DNA of 7,549 nucleotides from DATGCT01 sp964495575 (lineage in GTDB: Bacteria; Patescibacteriota; Minisyncoccia; UBA6257; GWB1-50-10): positions 1 to 7,549 of the forward strand of contig CAZBVS010000021.1 of NCBI GenBank assembly GCA_964495575.1, given 5' to 3'. The notes below the pieces were generated by a model. That model worked only from the letters and a program-made list of their open reading frames with translations. It was not told where the DNA came from and did not search any database. Shown piece after piece: positions 1-6,390 of this stretch. A program made the position numbers and the translations under genes. Position 1 is the first letter of the stretch, and every line of letters starts with the position of its first letter.

Positions 1-846
1 TCACCGATAACCGTACACCTAATAAAAGGTGATATTTTAGATTCTAAGAAGGTGAGCGAAGCTATGAAGGGGCAAGATGCAGTAGTCCATCTTGCTGCAC
101 ATACGCGCGTCTTAGAATCTTTAGAAAATCCTGAAAACAACATAAATATTAATACAAAGGGGACCTTTAATGTAATAGAAGCTGTACGTAAGAATAAAGT
201 AGGCAAATTTATCTTTGCTTCTTCAAATGCTGCAGTCGGAGAACAAGTTCCGCCTATTAATGAAGGTATGATACCTAACCCCTTATCGCCTTATGGTGCG
301 GGTAAGTTGTTTGGTGAAGCAATATGTTCTGCATACTTTCATTCTTACGGAATTAAAACAGTTGCTTTAAGATTTGCTAATGCATATGGTCCTTATTCAG
401 AACACAAAACTTCAGTTGTTGCAAAATTCATAAAAAGATTAAAAAAAGGTGAGTCTTTGGAAATTTATGGCGACGGCAACCAAACCCGTGACTTTATCCA
501 CGCATCCGATATCGCCCAAGCCATCCACTTAACACTTAATCCTTATCCCTCTAATCCTACTCGTAGGGATAAAGGATTAAGGAGTAAAGGGGTAAGTGGA
601 AATATCTATGGAGAAATTTATCAGGTAGCAACGGGAGTAGAAACCAAGATCATAGATTTAGCCAATATGATGAACGATTTAATGAAAGGTAAAAAAAATG
701 TGGAATTCACTGAGGAAAGAAAAGGAGAGATTAGGAAGAATTTTTCGGATATAAAGAAGCTAAAGGAAAGGTTGGGTTTTAAACCCAAAGTAGATTTGAA
801 TAAGGGATTATCGGATTTGGTTAATCCAATTACACTTAACACTTAA
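1..846 (+). CDS. NAD-dependent epimerase/dehydratase (extended SDR), 5' partial
   Basis: This is the C-terminal ~281 residues of an extended short-chain dehydrogenase of the sugar-nucleotide epimerase/dehydratase family (UDP-glucose 4-epimerase / dTDP-glucose dehydratase type). The frame is open from base 1 (translation SPITVHLIKGDIL), so the gene starts upstream and the glycine-rich NAD motif is missing; a GTG at 52 is internal. Seen: the GDI-D and DAVVHLAA strands, FASSN with the catalytic Ser, the YGAGK motif (Tyr codon 292-294, Lys 304-306), the RFANAYGP segment, and GDGNQTRDFIHASDIAQA, which is typical of the substrate domain. The end GFKPKVDLNKGLSDLV is a normal C-terminus. Odd: about 20 extra residues (nt 538-600) between IHLTLN and GEIYQVATG are encoded by a palindromic repeat, and the last residues plus stop codon come from a second copy. 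Substrate cannot be assigned. It probably supplies an activated sugar for the downstream glycan genes. Confidence 0.9.
   Translation, partial: SPITVHLIKGDILDSKKVSEAMKGQDAVVHLAAHTRVLESLENPENNININTKGTFNVIEAVRKNKVGKFIFASSNAAVGEQVPPINEGMIPNPLSPYGAGKLFGEAICSAYFHSYGIKTVALRFANAYGPYSEHKTSVVAKFIKRLKKGESLEIYGDGNQTRDFIHASDIAQAIHLTLNPYPSNPTRRDKGLRSKGVSGNIYGEIYQVATGVETKIIDLANMMNDLMKGKKNVEFTEERKGEIRKNFSDIKKLKERLGFKPKVDLNKGLSDLVNPITLNT
525..599. repeat. In-frame imperfect inverted repeat inside the epimerase gene
   Basis: A 75-bp imperfect palindrome. The ends match as ccactta (525-531) and taagtgg (593-599). The inner arms ttaatccttatccct (536-550) and agggataaaggattaa (565-580) pair with a single-base bulge. 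An alternative small hairpin, cctac/gtagg, lies in the centre (556-567). Its left part (526-558) matches the repeat at 833-884. It is a multiple of three bases, has no stop in the gene's frame, and falls at a loop position of the enzyme, so the gene stays open. It resembles in behaviour the Rickettsia palindromic elements that insert in frame in genes, but no sequence relation is claimed. Confidence 0.75.
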
Positions 847-884
847 TCCCTGCCTGCCGGCAGGCAGGCTTATCCCTTAATCCT
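833..884. repeat. Second copy of the repeat, split by a GC-rich palindrome
   Basis: The 17 bases cacttaacacttaatcc at 833-849 are identical to 526-542. After a 20-base interruption (850-869), ttatcccttaatcct (870-884) matches 543-558 apart from one missing base. The copy overlaps the last codons and TAA stop (844-846) of the epimerase, so that gene's final residues come from the repeat, here in a different reading frame from the internal copy. The rest of the copy fills almost the whole junction before the next gene. Confidence 0.75.
849..868. repeat. Perfect 20-bp GC-rich palindrome
   Basis: cctgcctgccggcaggcagg equals its own reverse complement and is 80% G+C in an otherwise AT-rich region. 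It sits inside the second copy of the AT-rich repeat, as if a separate unit had been inserted there. It could form a strong hairpin in the transcript between the epimerase and the TPR-LamG gene. No T-tract follows (the next bases are cttatccctt), so a classical Rho-independent terminator is unlikely; mRNA processing, protein binding, or a purely mobile palindrome are alternatives. I recall similar tgcctgccggcaggca palindromes from AT-rich uncultured bacteria, without being able to check. Confidence 0.85.
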
Positions 885-889
885 GAATT

Positions 890-2239
890 ATGAATAAGAA
901 ACTTAAAACAACTCTCATAACCCTATTCTCCTTAATCCTGACAGGCCTTTGGATTCAGAGCACTTCTTGGTTTCGACTAAAGTTAGCAGAATATTATGAA
1001 GATAATGGTCAAGAAGAAAAAGCAGTGCAGGTGTATGAAAAGGTTTTGAATAAGGCTAGTATTGAAGTCTATAATCCGTTAGGTTATATAGGTAAGTTAC
1101 CAAAAGATAAAGAATATAGTCTCTTGGAAAGATTAGCAATATATTATGAGAACAAGAATTTGGATAAAAGTATTATTTTTTACCGTAGAGCTATAGATTT
1201 AAATCCAAATGCAGGTTTTAATTATGGTAAGTTATGTAATCTTTATTTAAAAAAAAGAATCTATAAAGAAGCCGCTGATATTTATATTCAGCATAGCAAA
1301 TATTTTGAAAAAAGTGTACCTATGAAATTTCCAAATACAGCAGAGTGGTATTATATCCTAGGTCGAAGTTATATAAATTATGGATTGTTAGACAAAGCAA
1401 GAGATAGCTTTGGTCAATTTGCAAAGAAAGGGATTAAATCTTCAGATATTTATTATAGATTAGGGAAATCTTATCATAAGAAAAATAAGCTCAAAAAGGC
1501 AAAGTATTTTTTACTTAATTCTTTACAAATCCAGCCAGATCATATTAATTCATTAAAGGAACTTAAAAGAATATATGTGCATACAAATGAGAAAAGAAAT
1601 TTAGAAAAAATAAAAAATAAGATAGAAGACATCAAAACTGCTCATAATTATAAGAAGGTAATAGGTATTTGGACTTTTGATGAGACTAAAGGTAATACCG
1701 CGGAAGATTTATCGGAAGCAGGGTATAAAGGTGAGATAAAGGGTCCGGTGCGGGTATTAGGAATAAACGGATACGGGTTAAGGTTTGATGGTCAGAATGA
1801 TTATCTTGATATTTCAGAATCTTTAGAAAATTGGGCACCTAATGATTTTAATGTTAGCTTTTGGATTTTTCCTATGGCAATGGATCGTTTTCAAGGAATT
1901 ATAGGAGATGATGGAAGATGGCAAGTTGTAATCAATAAGAATAGATTTGGTTTCTGGATTAGGATAAAAGGAGAAAGAAATAAAATGTTTTATACTAAAA
2001 GTAAGTTTCAACCGTATAAATGGTATAAACTAAAGTTTGTTTATAAAGATGGAATAGGTTCTATTTATATTAACGGTAATCTCGATAACAAAAAAAATTT
2101 TTCACATAACTTTTCAAAAGATAGGAATCCTTATTTTATAGTTGGAGGCCAATGGCGTGATAATCGGGATCTAAATGCTATATTGGACAGTTTAGAAATA
2201 AAAAAAACTGCAGAATTATTAAAAGGACAGGATGATTAG
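890..2239 (+). CDS. Membrane-anchored TPR protein with C-terminal LamG domain
   Basis: This 449-residue protein is probably held in the inner membrane and exposed outside it. Residues 1-6 are Lys-rich and 7-25 are hydrophobic without a clear cleavage site, which suggests a signal anchor. About five tetratricopeptide-like repeats follow (roughly 27-60, 75-108, 109-142, 151-184, 185-218), the clearest being LAEYYEDNGQEEKAVQVYEK and YYRLGKSYHKKNKLKKAKYF. After a charged helix (about 222-252), residues 256-447 form a concanavalin A-like LamG fold: GIWTFDE, the GYGLRFDGQNDYLDI strand, FNVSFWIFP, WYKLKFVYKDG, GSIYINGN and the closing ILDSLEI. TPRs bind proteins and LamG domains often bind carbohydrate, so a scaffold or glycan-binding role in the polymer machinery is inferred; no catalytic residues are seen. 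The ATG at 890 gives the proper signal anchor, but no Shine-Dalgarno precedes it because the repeat lies there. Confidence 0.85.
   Translation: MNKKLKTTLITLFSLILTGLWIQSTSWFRLKLAEYYEDNGQEEKAVQVYEKVLNKASIEVYNPLGYIGKLPKDKEYSLLERLAIYYENKNLDKSIIFYRRAIDLNPNAGFNYGKLCNLYLKKRIYKEAADIYIQHSKYFEKSVPMKFPNTAEWYYILGRSYINYGLLDKARDSFGQFAKKGIKSSDIYYRLGKSYHKKNKLKKAKYFLLNSLQIQPDHINSLKELKRIYVHTNEKRNLEKIKNKIEDIKTAHNYKKVIGIWTFDETKGNTAEDLSEAGYKGEIKGPVRVLGINGYGLRFDGQNDYLDISESLENWAPNDFNVSFWIFPMAMDRFQGIIGDDGRWQVVINKNRFGFWIRIKGERNKMFYTKSKFQPYKWYKLKFVYKDGIGSIYINGNLDNKKNFSHNFSKDRNPYFIVGGQWRDNRDLNAILDSLEIKKTAELLKGQDD
918..939. repeat. Possible degenerate third repeat match under the signal anchor
   Basis: The 22 bases here match the reverse complement of the right arm of the internal repeat (573-594) at 19 positions, including an unbroken 12-base stretch, ctccttaatcct (928-939). 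They encode part of the hydrophobic anchor (SLILT) of the TPR-LamG protein. Chance is possible given the AT-rich, T-rich codons used for hydrophobic helices. Confidence 0.3.
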
Positions 2240-2241
2240 AT

Positions 2242-3276
2242 ATGTCTAATTTAAGGATAATAGGTTTAGTTGTCGGTATAATGGGTTTATTCTTTACTTT
2301 CAAAATATATAGAGGGCCTCGTTGGAGCAGGTCTAATTTTATTCTTTCCGGTCTGCTTAGTTTTTCTCTTGTGTCAATTTCTATAAATCCTAATTTGTTA
2401 AATATTATAACTGAGATGTTAAGATTACAGAGGCAACAAAGAGGGCGGATTATTACCCTTTTGATAGCATCAAATGTTGTTGTATGGTTTTTTGTCCTTT
2501 ATTTAAAAAGTAAGTTAGATGAGTATAGGTATCAATTTGATTTACTTGTGCGCAACCTGGGTTATGAAAATATATCATTTAATGGTAATAGTAAAATAAA
2601 TATTTTAGTTATAATTCCGGCTCATAACGAAGCTGATAATTTAGAAGAAATACTGAATCGGCTCCCGTCAGTAATATATGGTAGGAATTTGAAAGTTATT
2701 GTTGTCGATGATGGAAGCACAGATAATACATCTAAACTAGTAAAAAATAAAAGGCAGTTAGTTGTACATAATAAGACAAGGAGAGGTGGGGGAGCTGCTC
2801 TGAGATTAGGCTATGATGTGGCTAAGAAGGCAGGTGCAGAAATAATTGTTACTATGGATGCAGACGGGCAACATCATCCGGAGCAGATAGAGAGATTAAT
2901 TGAGCCGATTATAAATGACAGATATGATTTTGTTATTGGGTCACGTATTTTAGGTACCAGAGAAGTTGACAATAAATTACGGTATTTTGGGCTTAATACT
3001 TTTAATTTTTTTATAACCTTTTTACTGGGTGAAAAGATAACAGATTGTTCCAGCGGTTTTCGTGCATTTAAATCCAACTTGTTGGATAGGGTTACTTTAC
3101 AGGAAGATCAATATCACACTAGCGAGTTAATAATTGATGCTATTAAGAAAGGGTTTCGTATTGGCGAGGTTCCTATAACTATTTCTAAGAGAAAGTCTGG
3201 ATTAAGTAAGAAAGGCAAGGATTGGAAATATGGTTTTAGTTTTGCAAAAGCAATTGTAAAAACTTGGTGGAGATAA
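2242..3276 (+). CDS. DUF2304-GT2 fusion: membrane-bound family 2 glycosyltransferase
   Basis: This 344-residue, two-part protein starts at an ATG two bases after the previous stop, with AGGA (2229-2232) at good spacing. Residues 1-110 look like DUF2304: three hydrophobic segments (about 4-22, 33-49, 70-89) and the amphipathic tail SKLDEYRYQFDLLVRNLGYE. Residues 119-344 are a GT-A glycosyltransferase of the dolichol-phosphate mannose synthase-like branch of GT2: ILVIIPAHNEADNLEEIL, the nucleotide-binding VVDDGSTDNT (155-163), RRGGGAALRLG, the DxD-type metal site as DADGQH (206-211), VIGSRILG, and DCSSGFRAF (268-276). The family moves a sugar from a nucleotide donor to a lipid carrier or growing glycan at the cytoplasmic face of the membrane. 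DUF2304 is often encoded beside such enzymes; here the two are one chain, consistent with the N-terminal part anchoring or regulating the transferase. Donor and acceptor are unknown. Confidence 0.9.
   Translation: MSNLRIIGLVVGIMGLFFTFKIYRGPRWSRSNFILSGLLSFSLVSISINPNLLNIITEMLRLQRQQRGRIITLLIASNVVVWFFVLYLKSKLDEYRYQFDLLVRNLGYENISFNGNSKINILVIIPAHNEADNLEEILNRLPSVIYGRNLKVIVVDDGSTDNTSKLVKNKRQLVVHNKTRRGGGAALRLGYDVAKKAGAEIIVTMDADGQHHPEQIERLIEPIINDRYDFVIGSRILGTREVDNKLRYFGLNTFNFFITFLLGEKITDCSSGFRAFKSNLLDRVTLQEDQYHTSELIIDAIKKGFRIGEVPITISKRKSGLSKKGKDWKYGFSFAKAIVKTWWR
3269..3272 (+). promoter_or_regulatory. Shine-Dalgarno deciding the radical SAM gene start
   Basis: GGAG lies at 3269-3272, nine bases before the ATG at 3282, while the in-frame TTG at 3264 and GTG at 3267 have no comparable site and would overlap the upstream gene. 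The site is inside the last codons of the glycosyltransferase gene (stop 3274-3276), which favours translational coupling. Confidence 0.7.
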
Positions 3277-3281
3277 AAAGC

Positions 3282-4673
3282 ATGCAGGATAGAGTTTTAT
3301 TAATTAATCCCCCCGTTGAGTCTTGGGGGAAAATGAAGTCTATCAGGCATTCAAGCCCTCCTTTAGGTTTGTTGTCAGTAGCTGCCTATTTGGAAAAAAA
3401 AAGATTTTCTGTAGAAGTTTTGGATTACTCTTTAGAGCAAATAGATGAAGATAGGCTGCTTCATGTTATATCAAACATTAAGATTGTGGGAATAACAGCT
3501 ACTACTAATAATATTGGTAGTGCTTTAGAAATTGCAGAGAAAATTAAAAATATTAACAGAAACATATTTATTGTTTTTGGAGGAGCCCATTCAAGTGTAT
3601 TGCCAAAGGAGTTGTTAGGAAAAGATTTTGTTGATTTTGTTGTTATAGGTGAAGGGGAATATGTCTTCTTTATGTTATGCCGTGCTTTAACAGAAGGGGG
3701 CAAATTTGAGGATATTGAAGGGATAGCATACAAGAAGAATCAAGAGGTAATTATTAATCAGCGCAGTAGGTATATTGAAGAATTAGATGATTTGCCTTTT
3801 CCTGCCCGGCATTTAGTTCCCTTTAACAGATATAAAGCTACGCCCATTAATTATAAAAATTGGCCTTCAACTCCTGTGATTACTTCCCGTGGATGCCCTT
3901 TTAATTGTACCTTTTGTTCAAATCCAGTTCATGGTAGGAAATTGCGTTTGAGAGGTGCTGAGAATGTTATTGAAGAATTAATATTGCTAAAGAGAGAATT
4001 CGGAATCCGAGATGTAGTTTTTTGGGATGATACATTTACTGTAGATAATAAAAGAATTAAGCATTTATGTGATTTGTTAATAAAAAAGAATTTAAGATTA
4101 ACCTGGAGTTGTGCAACAAGAGTAGACACAATAGATCTAAAACTTCTAAAAAGGATGAAAGATGCTGGTTGTTGGCAAGTGTCTTTTGGGGTTGAATCCG
4201 GAGTTTCACGATTAAGAAAGAAAATTAGGAAAAATATTACAAACCAGCAAATTATGGCCGCTTTTGGTTATTGTAGAAAAGTAGGAATTCAAACGAGAGC
4301 TTTTTTTATATTGGGACTTCCTACTGAAACAGAAGAAGAGACCGAAAAGACAGTCGAATTTACGAAAGAGTTGAATCCAGATTTTGCACAGTTTACTTTA
4401 GCTACTCCTTATCCGGGGTCTGATCTTTTTCAAGAGGCAGTTTCGGAAGGATGGGTTCCTCCGGATTGGGATAAATTTCAGACATATCCAGAGGATAAAC
4501 CCGTTTATGTTCCTGAAAATAGGACTAGTGGTTCTTTGACCGAAGCTCAATCTAAAGCTTTCAAATCTTTTTATTTAAGGCCAAGATATTTGGCTAGTAG
4601 ATTGTTGAAAATTAAGTCTTTTCCAGATTTTATAAAAAATGCAAAAGTAGCTGTGAATTTGATGAAATTTTAA
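3282..4673 (+). CDS. B12-binding domain radical SAM protein
   Basis: This 463-residue protein has the standard two-domain build of the BchE/B12-binding radical SAM family. Residues 1-~140 form a cobalamin-binding-like Rossmann domain: VLLINPP, PPLGLLSVAAYLEKK, IVGITATT, VFGGAHSSVLP and VVIGEGEY. No DxHxxG motif is visible, as is usual for this group, so base-off/His-on binding is not implied. Residues ~195-400 form the radical SAM barrel, with the [4Fe-4S] ligands Cys205, Cys209 and Cys212 in RGCPFNCTFC. Later elements are WDDTF (248-252), GVESG (303-307), FFILGLPTET and PYPGS. The tail (about 420-463) is basic. Members perform SAM-dependent radical chemistry such as methylation, cyclisation or rearrangement under anoxic conditions. 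In glycan and lipid loci their substrates are mostly unknown, as here. It is five bases from the glycosyltransferase gene. A nine-A run at 3394-3402 does not break the frame. Confidence 0.9.
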   Translation: MQDRVLLINPPVESWGKMKSIRHSSPPLGLLSVAAYLEKKRFSVEVLDYSLEQIDEDRLLHVISNIKIVGITATTNNIGSALEIAEKIKNINRNIFIVFGGAHSSVLPKELLGKDFVDFVVIGEGEYVFFMLCRALTEGGKFEDIEGIAYKKNQEVIINQRSRYIEELDDLPFPARHLVPFNRYKATPINYKNWPSTPVITSRGCPFNCTFCSNPVHGRKLRLRGAENVIEELILLKREFGIRDVVFWDDTFTVDNKRIKHLCDLLIKKNLRLTWSCATRVDTIDLKLLKRMKDAGCWQVSFGVESGVSRLRKKIRKNITNQQIMAAFGYCRKVGIQTRAFFILGLPTETEEETEKTVEFTKELNPDFAQFTLATPYPGSDLFQEAVSEGWVPPDWDKFQTYPEDKPVYVPENRTSGSLTEAQSKAFKSFYLRPRYLASRLLKIKSFPDFIKNAKVAVNLMKF

Positions 4674-4688
4674 AGAGGTATAAAACAA

Positions 4689-5585
4689 ATGAAAAAACGA
4701 TTAATTGAACAATCTCCCATAGTTGTATTTGGAACGGGTGGTTCAGGAACAAGGGTCGTAACCCAGATTCTAAAAGAGTCCGGTTGTTATGTAGGTGATA
4801 ACTTAAATGGTCCTTTTGATAATCTAACTTTTGGGTATTTTCTGGCCGGCAGAACTCAATGGATGCAGGCCCATTTTCCTTTTGAAAATGAAAATGACCT
4901 GAAGAGTGCAAACTATTTCTTAAATATATTTAAAAAAGTTTATTTTGGTCATCGGTTAAAAACACTGGAGCTTAAAGATGCTATAAGAATATTTTTTGAA
5001 TTCGCAGGCAAAGACCGTGCAATGCTAAAGCGGCGCCCCTTTAAGGAAAGGTTTGTTTCCGGTTCAAAATTATTCAAGAAAATGTTTTTCTCCGGAAATA
5101 ATAGATCCTTCGAATGTAAAAAATGGGGATTTAAATCACCCGAGGCAATTTATTTTATTAATCCCTTAATTGCAATGTTTCCTGAAATTAAATTTATCCA
5201 TCTTATAAGAGACGGGCGCGATATGGCAGTGAGTACCAATGTTAATCCTTTGCGTTATCGCAAGTTATTCAATGTAAGATCTGAGAATCATATTCAGGCG
5301 GCTTTGGATAACTGGTTAAGAGTTAACAAGTGGGCAAAAGATGTTTGCAGAAGTAAACTTTCTTCTTCTCAATATTTACTAATAAAGTATGAAGATATTT
5401 GCAAACATCCAGTTAGCTCGGTTAACAAAATACTAGAATTTACAGGCCTTAATCCGAATAACATTAAAAAAGTTTACGGCATACCCAAAGATAATTCTAA
5501 TATCGGCAGGTGGAAAAATTGTAAGCAAAAGTTCATAGGTATAAATAGACAGATATTTTTAGAATTTGGTTACGCCCAAGTATGA
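4689..5585 (+). CDS. Sulfotransferase (PAPS-dependent family)
   Basis: This 298-residue soluble protein is similar to bacterial sulfotransferases that move sulfate from PAPS to a hydroxyl or amine of a glycan, lipid or small molecule. The 5'-phosphosulfate-binding loop is FGTGGSGTRVVTQIL (residues 14-28), close to the N-terminus as usual. The 3'-phosphate-binding element is HLIRDGRDMAVS (171-182), with the invariant Arg and a Ser. The region LIKYEDICKHPVSSVNKILEF (231-251) and the late IGRWKN (272-277) are also family-typical. A GT-GGSGTR loop replaces the more common PRSGTT type. No signal peptide or membrane segment is seen, so modification would take place in the cytoplasm. AGAGGT (4674-4679) is nine bases before the ATG. 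No PAPS-making genes are in the window. The substrate is likely a sugar of the locus, by context only. Confidence 0.85.
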   Translation: MKKRLIEQSPIVVFGTGGSGTRVVTQILKESGCYVGDNLNGPFDNLTFGYFLAGRTQWMQAHFPFENENDLKSANYFLNIFKKVYFGHRLKTLELKDAIRIFFEFAGKDRAMLKRRPFKERFVSGSKLFKKMFFSGNNRSFECKKWGFKSPEAIYFINPLIAMFPEIKFIHLIRDGRDMAVSTNVNPLRYRKLFNVRSENHIQAALDNWLRVNKWAKDVCRSKLSSSQYLLIKYEDICKHPVSSVNKILEFTGLNPNNIKKVYGIPKDNSNIGRWKNCKQKFIGINRQIFLEFGYAQV

Positions 5586-5601
5586 AATTGGTAAATTTAT
5601 A

Positions 5602-6387
5602 ATGACTCCTAGTAAAAAATTTATTTTTACTGTTGATGTAGAAATGCACAATGCGAATTCAAAAAGCAATGGGTCCTTATGGATAGCTAAATTACTTAAG
5701 AGATACGGTGGAACTGGGACTTTTTTCATAACTGCCGAAGAAATGCAAAAAAAACCACATTTTGTCGAGGAATTAATGAATCAGGGGCATGAAATTGCGT
5801 CTCATGGATATAGCCATCGGGGAAGCAAGAGGGGTTATGAAATTCCGTATCTAGACCAATTAGGCGAAAAAGAAACCCGTGAGGAAATCGGGAGAAGCTA
5901 TAACTGTTTTAAATCAAGGGGTTTGCTAGTCAAAGGGTATAGAGCTCCGGCTTTGCGGATAAGGCCGGAACAATTAAAAATTATTGGGGAATATTTTGAA
6001 TATGATTCTTCCTGGAATTATAGAAGAAATGGAGAATATAAAGGACAATATTCTGGATATATAAGAGAATTGCCGGTGAGTATGCTTAAACCATTACCTA
6101 TATTAGCAGGTAGCCCTTATCTTTTTTTAGGAGGGTTTAATTTTTGGAAAGTTTTTGAAAAAATAAGCAGGCTTACCATTCCAATAGTTTTTTATTGCCA
6201 TTCGTTTGATGTTATCAAAAAAGGGTTCTTAAATCATCCCAAATTGAATTTTTTTAAAAAGAAAATCTACTATCAACATTGTGGGGATAAAGGCATAATC
6301 TTTTTAAATGGGATGTTAGATTATTTAACGATAAATGGGTGGCATATTCAAAGCTGTATGCAATTTTTTAATAACGATATTAATTAA
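5602..6387 (+). CDS. Polysaccharide deacetylase-like (NodB homology) protein
   Basis: This 261-residue carbohydrate-esterase-4-type protein would remove N- or O-acetyl groups from a sugar or polymer. NodB motifs in order: FTVDVEMHN (residues 9-17), with Asp12 in the general-base position and Glu14 two residues on in place of the usual adjacent Asp; IASHGYSHRG (65-74), with metal ligands His68 and His72; GYRAPALRI (112-120); FEYDSSWN (132-139); and FYCHSFDV (197-204), with His200. The DxE form of motif 1 resembles the deacetylases found beside exosortase/PEP-CTERM polysaccharide genes. No signal peptide is seen, so it probably acts in the cytoplasm on an intermediate. The ATG at 5602 is chosen because it begins just before the first conserved strand; a TTG at 5566 would overlap the sulfotransferase by 20 bases. 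The ribosome-binding site is weak. Alternative: a deacetylase-fold protein with another substrate. Confidence 0.85.
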   Translation: MTPSKKFIFTVDVEMHNANSKSNGSLWIAKLLKRYGGTGTFFITAEEMQKKPHFVEELMNQGHEIASHGYSHRGSKRGYEIPYLDQLGEKETREEIGRSYNCFKSRGLLVKGYRAPALRIRPEQLKIIGEYFEYDSSWNYRRNGEYKGQYSGYIRELPVSMLKPLPILAGSPYLFLGGFNFWKVFEKISRLTIPIVFYCHSFDVIKKGFLNHPKLNFFKKKIYYQHCGDKGIIFLNGMLDYLTINGWHIQSCMQFFNNDIN

Positions 6388-6390
6388 ATT

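Noticed and set aside
772..788. Inverted repeat ttgggttt/aaacccaa near the end of the epimerase gene
   Set aside because: It encodes the conserved LGFKPK motif of the family, so the symmetry is explained by codons.
849..868. Rho-independent terminator at the GC-rich palindrome
   Set aside because: The stem is strong but no T-run follows on either strand, and the genes on both sides look like one transcription unit.
3264..3281. TTG/GTG starts upstream of the radical SAM gene
   Set aside because: They overlap the previous gene, lack a spaced Shine-Dalgarno, and add six non-conserved residues; ATG 3282 has GGAG at nine bases.
3308..3330. Short hairpin (tccccc/ggggga) just after the radical SAM start codon
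   Set aside because: Only six pairs with an 11-base loop, and the C-run encodes the conserved NPP motif; a regulatory role is not supported.
3394..3402. Nine-A run as a slippage or phase-variation site in the radical SAM gene
   Set aside because: The gene is intact across it, and runs of A are expected in an AT-rich genome with Lys-Lys codons.
4630..4911. Minus-strand open frame of 93 codons across the start of the sulfotransferase gene (and other minus-strand frames at 621-842, 1823-2011, 2874-3077, 3461-3733, 3929-4129, 6861-7043)
   Set aside because: All lie opposite well-supported genes, have no recognisable motifs, and are antisense shadows.
5566..5601. Extended deacetylase start (TTG 5566)
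   Set aside because: It would overlap the sulfotransferase end by 20 bases and adds residues before the first conserved strand without any motif.
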